Positions 24,203-28,919 of a stretch of DNA of 28,919 nucleotides are shown in pieces. A program made the translations under genes and the position numbers. This DNA comes from JBMYQA01 sp049600855 (GTDB taxonomy: Bacteria > Bacteroidota > Bacteroidia > Cytophagales > Flammeovirgaceae). The notes below the pieces were generated by a model, which made no database searches, had not been told where the DNA came from, and saw only the letters and a list, made by a program, of their open reading frames with translations. Position 1 is the stretch's first letter. Each line of letters begins with the position of its first letter. Location of the stretch: NCBI GenBank assembly GCA_049600855.1, contig JBMYQA010000045.1:1-28919 (forward strand), read 5' to 3'.

Positions 24203-26442
24203 TGTTCTATACGCTCTTTTACAGTATTGCTATTAATAAAAATCCGAAGGCCCTGAACTTGTTTATTAGAAGGGTTTAAACCACTGACTAACACATCTGT
24301 GATGGTATTTTTGAAATCATTATACCTGTAATCTGCCTCTTCTTTAAATAATAAATCCATTTTTTGAAAAAGTTCAAAGAACTTTCCATCCATTAGCAAG
24401 GCATCTAAACTACGAATACTGATTGCTTCTTTTTCCCCAATTCCCTGTGCAACTTGAAAAGCTTCGTTTGTGAATAAAAAAGAATAAATTTCCGTATCTA
24501 GTTGACTCCCATCCATACTTTCTACTTTATTGATCTGATTTTCATGGCATTTTCGAAGTAAGTCAACATCCACAAAACTTAGTCCATCCACTGAAACTTG
24601 TGCATCGGCATAGCCACTCAACTTAACAAATTCATCGAATACTTCCTTGAGTAAGTGCTGGTCTGATTCTTGATTTTCTGTATACACAGACAGTTCATTA
24701 ATGCAATCTTCATAATGACCGTATTCCTTGAAGAGCACCAAACACCTTCGGTTTCCTTTTGTAAAGCAAATGCCGTTTTTCCAATAGATTTTATTCGATA
24801 GTGGTCCATATTCGCTCCAAAAATTAACGACTACATTATCTGGAATGTATTGCGGAAAGCGCATGGCGAAGGATAAACTTAACCCCGTTTTCGTTAAGCC
24901 ATAAGCGTCTCGAATTTCTCTGGGTTTTTCTTCGATGGTTTCGGGTAAGTATTGTGGTGCAATGTAATACGCTTTACTTTCATAACTTTCCTCAAAAATT
25001 AAACGAAAACGCAGCAACAAATTCAAAAACTGCTCTTGTTCCACTCGATTTTCAGCGAAAATATTAGCTACATCGTCCATATCAAACTCACCTTTACTAG
25101 CTTTTAAATCTTCACTGATGAGTTTGTAAATGCGTGTAACTAACCAATCGGGATCAATATAAATTACATCTTCCAATATAGGGTAACGTTCGTCTGCGTA
25201 ATAAAGCAGTAGCCCGCGTTCATGTAAACGCTTTAATAGTTCTTCTTCATTGCCTGCCTCAATGTGTTCTTCGTGGCAAATGTGTTTAAATTGGGCTAAT
25301 GTGATTTGATAAACCTTTCGCTCTTTGAGCCGCTTAATCCGTTGAATCACATTCTGATAAGTCATTGGTTCTGGCAAACCAAAACTTTCTAGTTGAGGCA
25401 AGGTCTTAATAATATCCGCTTGAAGGTCGTCAAGTCCACTTTCAGTTACGGCACTAAAATCTATTTTCCCCTGAATATTGTACGTATCCTTTAAGCCTTC
25501 ATTGTTATTTCGCTTTCTATCTTTATGCGTGTGTATGACCAAAATAGGACTTTCTTTCCCAATGTGTCGAATATTCTCTAGCCAATACTCCACACTCCGA
25601 AACTTATCTTCTTGGGGCTGATTCGGAATGGAAGGGTAATTTTTCAAGTGTTCTTCTTCCGTCCAAGCAAGGATGTATAAGGAGTTTTCACTCAGGAAAA
25701 ACTGATGCAGCGCATAAAAGATATGTTGTCCGCCAAAATCCCATACGCTCAACTTGAAATCGTCTTGATTTAATTGAGCAACAAAGCGCTGAGGAAAATG
25801 CGCTGCCTCCAATTCACCAAACCGAATGCCATGCGTATACGGCTCCTTGGGGTTACACTTTTCTCCGTGGAGCACTTTAAACATGGAGGTTTTTCCTACA
25901 CGACCATTGCCCACAATAATCAATTTTGCCTGATTATTTATGACCTCCCCTTTATTTAACTCGATCAAATAAGCACTTAATGCCGCAAAGCAATTCCCAA
26001 ACTCACCCTCCACCTCCCAATATTGCTTGGAGATATTCGCGATTGAATTGCCTTTGAGTTTGAGCACTTCTAAGTTGGGATACGTATGGATGGCTAAACG
26101 AAACTCATCCAATACATTATCCGACAAATCTAGGGTATTCAAGGCTGGAGGTATTCCAGTAATGGTGAACTTGCTGATCCGACTCCCTTTTAAATACAGG
26201 TATTTCAGGTTTGGAAAAATGTGTGCGGGAATGCTCAGTTCCTCAATGTCTGCTCCATTCCCACTGATATCCAATACAATGAGGCTGGGTAAAGGATAAT
26301 CGGGAAACGTGATTTTTTGGAACTTATTTTTGCTGATATCGAGGAATTCAACTTTTTTTTCTTGAACAATCTGCCAGGTATTCTCCAGTCCTTTGGGGTC
26401 ATCAAGTCCCTCATTATGTTGATAGAGCCAACGGATAATCAT
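24193..26442 (-). CDS. LRR-Roc-COR (Roco family) GTPase
   Basis: A 749-residue Roco protein. Residues ~30-140 are leucine-rich repeats (VEFLDISKNKFQKI, LIVLDISGNG, LKYLYLKGSRISKF, LNTLDLSDNVLDEF, LEVLKLKGNSIANI). The Roc GTPase (~172-350) has the P-loop GNGRVGKTS (178-186), switch Thr203, G3 WDFGGQH (235-239) and G4-like HTHKDR. The COR dimerisation region follows (~370-600; IYIDPDWLVTRIYKLI, LLLRFRLIFEE). A helical C-terminal ~80 residues (SLDALLMDGKFFELFQKMD...) is not assigned but recalls small effector-associated helical domains. Roco proteins are GTP-switched dimers; the prokaryotic output is mostly unknown. No kinase domain is fused. The stop overlaps the SUMF1-fold gene start by 10 bp, so output probably involves those proteins (inference). 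Confidence 0.93.
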   Translation of the reverse strand: MIIRWLYQHNEGLDDPKGLENTWQIVQEKKVEFLDISKNKFQKITFPDYPLPSLIVLDISGNGADIEELSIPAHIFPNLKYLYLKGSRISKFTITGIPPALNTLDLSDNVLDEFRLAIHTYPNLEVLKLKGNSIANISKQYWEVEGEFGNCFAALSAYLIELNKGEVINNQAKLIIVGNGRVGKTSMFKVLHGEKCNPKEPYTHGIRFGELEAAHFPQRFVAQLNQDDFKLSVWDFGGQHIFYALHQFFLSENSLYILAWTEEEHLKNYPSIPNQPQEDKFRSVEYWLENIRHIGKESPILVIHTHKDRKRNNNEGLKDTYNIQGKIDFSAVTESGLDDLQADIIKTLPQLESFGLPEPMTYQNVIQRIKRLKERKVYQITLAQFKHICHEEHIEAGNEEELLKRLHERGLLLYYADERYPILEDVIYIDPDWLVTRIYKLISEDLKASKGEFDMDDVANIFAENRVEQEQFLNLLLRFRLIFEESYESKAYYIAPQYLPETIEEKPREIRDAYGLTKTGLSLSFAMRFPQYIPDNVVVNFWSEYGPLSNKIYWKNGICFTKGNRRCLVLFKEYGHYEDCINELSVYTENQESDQHLLKEVFDEFVKLSGYADAQVSVDGLSFVDVDLLRKCHENQINKVESMDGSQLDTEIYSFLFTNEAFQVAQGIGEKEAISIRSLDALLMDGKFFELFQKMDLLFKEEADYRYNDFKNTITDVLVSGLNPSNKQVQGLRIFINSNTVKERIEQCS

Positions 26443-26715
26443 GCTTTAATGAAATCGTTTAGGTACTTTTTATTGAACTTGTCTAACATTAGTTTATTTT
26501 AAAGATGTTATTTTTTGGGGAGAAATGGAATAGTTTGTTTCTTAACTTTATGGTATTGCGCTACTATTCCAACTGCTATCCCACCGATTTGTCTACCCGC
26601 CAAAACATTTTGGTTAGGCAACGATGCGGATAACTGTCTATCAGAAAAACCTTAACGAAGAATAGCCCTCGTTTCTGTTGAAATCTTAGTGCCTGTCCAT
26701 TAGCTTTAGGGCTGC
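26443..26715. promoter_or_regulatory. Divergent region between Roco and Crp/Fnr genes
   Basis: 273 bp that must hold promoters for both directions. It contains CCAAAACATTTTGG, a perfect 14-bp palindrome at about 26611-26624, a possible operator. No clean TAnnTTTG box was found, and no gene. Confidence 0.35.
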
Positions 26716-27300
26716 ATGCATCTACTACATCAACATATCGCCAGAGAGATTGAGTTAACTGATTCGGAGTTCGAAGAGTGCTTAACTTTCTTTCAGGAAA
26801 TCCGTGTTCCGCGTAAAACCACCTTAATTCGGGCACATCAGCTGGTTGACACCCAATACTTTGTGCTTTCGGGTTGTTTGCGCAGCTATTTTGTGGATGA
26901 GGAAAACGATAAAGAGTACACCGTACAATTTGCCATCGAAAATTGGTGGATCAGTGATTTTATGGCGTATTTCAGTGGCAATCAGGCACAGCTTACGGTG
27001 GAATGTATTGAAGATGCTCAATTAATGGCTATTCGCAAGTCAGACTTGGATAAGCTATACGCCAGTCTGCCTATTGTTGAGCAGTTTTTCAGACGTAAGT
27101 TGGAAAATGCTTTTGCCGCGTTCCAAAAACGCATTTTGGGTTACCTCCACAAAACCGCAGAAGCGCGTTACGATGAATTCTTAACGTGCTACCCAAGCAT
27201 TGAACAGCGCGCACGGAATTACCAGATCGCTTCTTATTTGGGCATTACACCTGAAAGTTTGAGCCGCATTCGAAAAATGAAAATGAAAGCGGGAAGGTAA
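26716..27300 (+). CDS. Crp/Fnr family transcriptional regulator
   Basis: A 194-residue protein with an N-terminal cyclic-nucleotide-binding-like barrel (residues ~10-115: PRKTTLIRAHQLVDTQYFVL, SGCLRSYFVDEENDKEYTVQ, ECIEDAQLMAIRKSDLDKL), a long dimer helix (VEQFFRRKLENAFAAFQKRI) and a C-terminal helix-turn-helix, NYQIASYLGITPESLSRIRK. The cAMP-binding PRET-type RS motif and Fnr cysteines are not apparent, so the ligand is unknown. It is of the short type common in Bacteroidota beside small oxidoreductases. The two plus-strand genes downstream (ABM and DJ-1) are natural targets, although no matching palindromic site was identified before them. Confidence 0.93.
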   Translation: MHLLHQHIAREIELTDSEFEECLTFFQEIRVPRKTTLIRAHQLVDTQYFVLSGCLRSYFVDEENDKEYTVQFAIENWWISDFMAYFSGNQAQLTVECIEDAQLMAIRKSDLDKLYASLPIVEQFFRRKLENAFAAFQKRILGYLHKTAEARYDEFLTCYPSIEQRARNYQIASYLGITPESLSRIRKMKMKAGR

Positions 27301-27391
27301 TTTAGCGCCCCAGTATCCTTCTTAACATAGGTCAATTTTTTATTTAAACGACTCCCCCTACTTTTGTAACTGTAGTCATTAAGGCGGTAAG

Positions 27392-27500
27392 TGCTCATTG
27401 AAGCTTCTTAGCTTCAATTGGAACTCTCAGCTCAAAACAGTGAACGTTTAGAAACGTTAAATGATACCATTGAGGTTAAGAAACCTCAATGAGCATTTTT
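27392..27500 (+). promoter_or_regulatory. Alternative hairpins / possible attenuator before the ABM gene
   Basis: Three hairpins follow one another: ATTGAAGCT / AGCTTCAAT (27397-27418), AACGTT / AACGTT (27443-27458) and CATTGAGGTT / AACCTCAATG (27468-27491), the last followed by AGCATTTTT. TGCTCATTGA (27392-27401) is also perfectly complementary to TCAATGAGCA (27486-27495), which would break both the first and third hairpins. It could be the Crp/Fnr gene terminator or a switchable leader for the next gene. The remaining 27301-27391 shows no gene. Confidence 0.55.
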
Positions 27501-27554
27501 ATGAAAAAGTCCTACTGTAGCCATTAATTATCTTATCTATCAAATCAAATACCC

Positions 27555-27869
27555 ATGGATACCGAACAACTTGTCATCGTTGCCCACTGGAAAGTAAAGC
27601 CACAGCACCTTGAAACTGTGCTAGAATTTTTAGAAGAATTAGTCACTAAAAGCAGGGCTGAGTCGGGAAATTTACTTTACCAAGCGCACCAGTCTATTAC
27701 TGATCCAAACGTCATCAATTTGTATGAAGTTTATCAGAATCAAACGGCAATAGAAGTGCACAAAAACGCTACACATTTCCAAGAGTTGGTGGTTGAAAAA
27801 ATCGTTCCTTTACTTGAGGATCGGTCTGTAGAAATTGCTAGGCCATTGTTTTCAGCGCTAACCTTCTAA
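27555..27869 (+). CDS. ABM-domain protein, putative quinol monooxygenase
   Basis: A 104-residue dimeric alpha-beta barrel (ABM) protein. The N-terminal strand VIVAHWKVKPQHLETVLEFL, the SRAESGNLLYQAHQS turn, the strand NVINLYEVYQNQTAIEVHKN and the HFQELVVEKIVPLL helix give the YgiN/antibiotic-biosynthesis-monooxygenase pattern in the right order and length. Family members oxidise quinols or polyketides without cofactor, or act as haem/aldehyde-handling proteins. It lies between the Crp/Fnr and DJ-1 genes, which suggests a redox or electrophile-stress group. No more precise substrate can be read. Confidence 0.88.
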   Translation: MDTEQLVIVAHWKVKPQHLETVLEFLEELVTKSRAESGNLLYQAHQSITDPNVINLYEVYQNQTAIEVHKNATHFQELVVEKIVPLLEDRSVEIARPLFSALTF

Positions 27870-27979
27870 TCAAAATACCCGTGTCAGCTCGATTGACTGC
27901 AGCAATCCAGTCGTACACATCCAATATTTTTTAGGAGCTACCTCCTACTATCCATTCATTAAATTTTCACGCTTTCACA

Positions 27980-27997
27980 CCCAATTCTTCAATTGGG
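27980..27997. other. Small perfect hairpin
   Basis: CCCAATT-CTTC-AATTGGG. A second small one, AGGAG-CTAC-CTCCT, lies about 40 bp upstream. Both are in the 317-bp gap after the ABM gene; no T-run marks them as strong terminators. Confidence 0.4.
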
Positions 27998-28009
27998 GCA
28001 TGGAAGCCT

Positions 28010-28170
28010 AGTAAAAGATCAGCAATAAATAGTTCCAAAAAGACGCCGTTATTTTAGCTGCCAATATTGCGTAAAAAATTCAGCATAGCAGCGCTACGGT
28101 TAATTTTTTAGGTGATATTGACTGCTAAAAGAACAAGTCAACTGGGACTAGTTATTGCTGATCTTTTACT
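28010..28170. repeat. 161-bp long imperfect inverted repeat (MITE-like or structured leader)
   Basis: The ends AGTAAAAGATCAGCAATAA (28010-28028) and 28152-28170 are perfectly complementary over 19 bp; pairing continues with TAGT and CCA inside. A second pair of arms, TTTTAGC...TAAAAAATT near 28053-28081 and its counterpart near 28101-28129, matches at 23 of 29 positions, and TAGC-AGC-GCTA lies at the centre. Nearly the whole stretch can fold as one hairpin. It ends 16 bp before the DJ-1 gene ATG. No target-site duplication was seen. Confidence 0.7.
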
Positions 28171-28186
28171 TATACCCTAAATTGTC

Positions 28187-28876
28187 ATGAAAAAGCGTAT
28201 TTTATTTATCATTTCTAGTGCAGACTCCATTGGTCCAAATCACAGAGCAACAGGTTATTATTTACCCGAAGTCACGCATCCGTATTATGAATTTGTGGAA
28301 AATGGCTACCAAATCGACTTCGCTAGCGTATTGGGCGGCCAACCACCCGCAGATGGTTTAGACGTAGCGGACGAATACAACACGAAGTTTTTAGCTAGTG
28401 AGGCTTGGGAACGCATCAATACTAGTCAAAAAATTGATGACGTAGACCTCAATAACTACGATGCCGTTTTTGTTCCTGGTGGCCTTGGCCCTATGGTGGA
28501 CATGCCCAATAACACGGCCATACAACAAGCCATTGCGGATACCTATGATCGCGGTGCCATTGTTGGCGCAGTCTGTCACGGTCCTGTAGCCTTGTTAAAT
28601 GTGAAATTACAAGATGGTTCTTACTTAGTGGCAGGCAAAAAATTAACCGCTTTCAGCAATTCGGAAGAGGAAGGATATGCGAAAGCAGATGTGCCATTCT
28701 TATTAGAGTCTGCCTTGGTTGATCGTGGCGCTGAGTTTTCTTCTGTGGCAGATTGGCAAGCCTATAGCATTGCCGATGGGCGCTTAATCACCGGCCAAAA
28801 TCCTGCTTCTGCAAAAGGCGTGGCTCAAAAAATGATGGCCGTCATTGAAGAAACATTTACGCATCCTGTTGCCTAA
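28187..28876 (+). CDS. DJ-1/PfpI family protein (type 1 glutamine amidotransferase fold)
   Basis: A 229-residue protein of the Hsp31-like branch. The nucleophile elbow is AIVGAVCHGPVALL (Cys130, His131), the acid is Glu28 in YLPEVTHPYYEF, and YDAVFVPGGLGPMVDMP holds the family glycine loop. Members act as glutathione-independent glyoxalase, deglycase or holding chaperone. No N-terminal signal peptide; cytoplasmic. It follows the ABM and Crp/Fnr genes on the same strand, separated by the 161-bp inverted repeat, so it may be transcribed on its own. Family call is secure; activity is inferred. Confidence 0.93.
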   Translation: MKKRILFIISSADSIGPNHRATGYYLPEVTHPYYEFVENGYQIDFASVLGGQPPADGLDVADEYNTKFLASEAWERINTSQKIDDVDLNNYDAVFVPGGLGPMVDMPNNTAIQQAIADTYDRGAIVGAVCHGPVALLNVKLQDGSYLVAGKKLTAFSNSEEEGYAKADVPFLLESALVDRGAEFSSVADWQAYSIADGRLITGQNPASAKGVAQKMMAVIEETFTHPVA

Positions 28877-28919
28877 ATTTCTGCTTAGTAATACTACTTT
28901 GTCACTTTAAATTTTAGGT

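Noticed and set aside
22138..26442. Complete DGR cassette
   Set aside because: I looked for a reverse transcriptase, an Avd-like gene and an A-rich template repeat in the window and found none; only target-like variable repeats are supported.
1..28919. tRNA, rRNA, CRISPR array, insertion sequence
   Set aside because: No cloverleaf-like, ribosomal, regularly spaced repeat or transposase sequence was recognised on either strand.

Overview
The window looks like the chromosome of a Bacteroidota member, probably in or near the Saprospiria/Cytophagia. This is inferred from low-GC intergenic DNA, weak Shine-Dalgarno sequences, promoters of the TTG-N(19-20)-TAnnTTTG type, and Bacteroidota-style proteins (Reg_prop/Y_Y_Y sensor kinase, PKD protein, Sec-exported envelope proteins). 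The species cannot be named. No tRNA, rRNA, CRISPR array, transposase or reverse transcriptase gene was seen.

Layout. 1-7.7 kb: the 3' end of an NlpC/P60 peptidase gene, then mostly minus-strand housekeeping genes (YiaA-like membrane protein, an unknown protein, pirin, an outer-membrane beta-barrel protein, 4-hydroxyphenylpyruvate dioxygenase), a plus-strand three-repeat coiled-coil protein, a TerC membrane protein and an IscA-like protein without the C-terminal CxC. 7.7-16.1 kb: a receiver-histidine kinase (minus), then four plus-strand exported or membrane proteins: a PKD protein, an unknown secreted protein, an OmpL47-repeat protein and a 1141-residue propeller sensor kinase. The last two overlap, the kinase starting at TTG. 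16.1-19.3 kb: a MaoC-like dehydratase (minus), a candidate small RNA with its own promoter and terminator, and a ferredoxin reductase-ferredoxin pair. 19.7-22.2 kb: a tight NfeD-Nudix-sulfotransferase operon. 22.2-26.4 kb (minus): an LRR-Roc-COR (Roco) GTPase overlapping a SUMF1/FGE-fold gene, followed by a second SUMF1/FGE-fold gene. 26.7-28.9 kb (plus): a Crp/Fnr regulator, an ABM-domain monooxygenase-like protein and a DJ-1/PfpI protein, separated by strongly structured intergenic DNA.

Main discovery. The two SUMF1/FGE-fold genes have the signature of diversity-generating retroelement (DGR) target genes. Their last ~250 bp align without gaps at an offset of exactly 1130 bp. In the 108-nt variable part there are 27 substitutions, only one of them at a third codon position, and all are explainable by mutation at adenines of a template rich in AAC/AAT/AAG codons. 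The invariant codons between them, the 3' end of the genes and about 90 nt beyond the stop codons are nearly identical. No reverse transcriptase or template repeat is in the window, so these would be remote variable repeats served in trans. With the Roco GTPase they form a candidate sensor/signalling or conflict module with hypervariable C-type-lectin-fold recognition proteins.

Other unexplained structure: a ~173-nt candidate sRNA whose promoter spacer is filled by a perfect inverted repeat; a 161-bp nearly self-complementary element before the DJ-1 gene; alternative hairpins before the ABM gene; a 62-bp dispersed repeat in two intergenic regions; and two related ~50-nt terminators.
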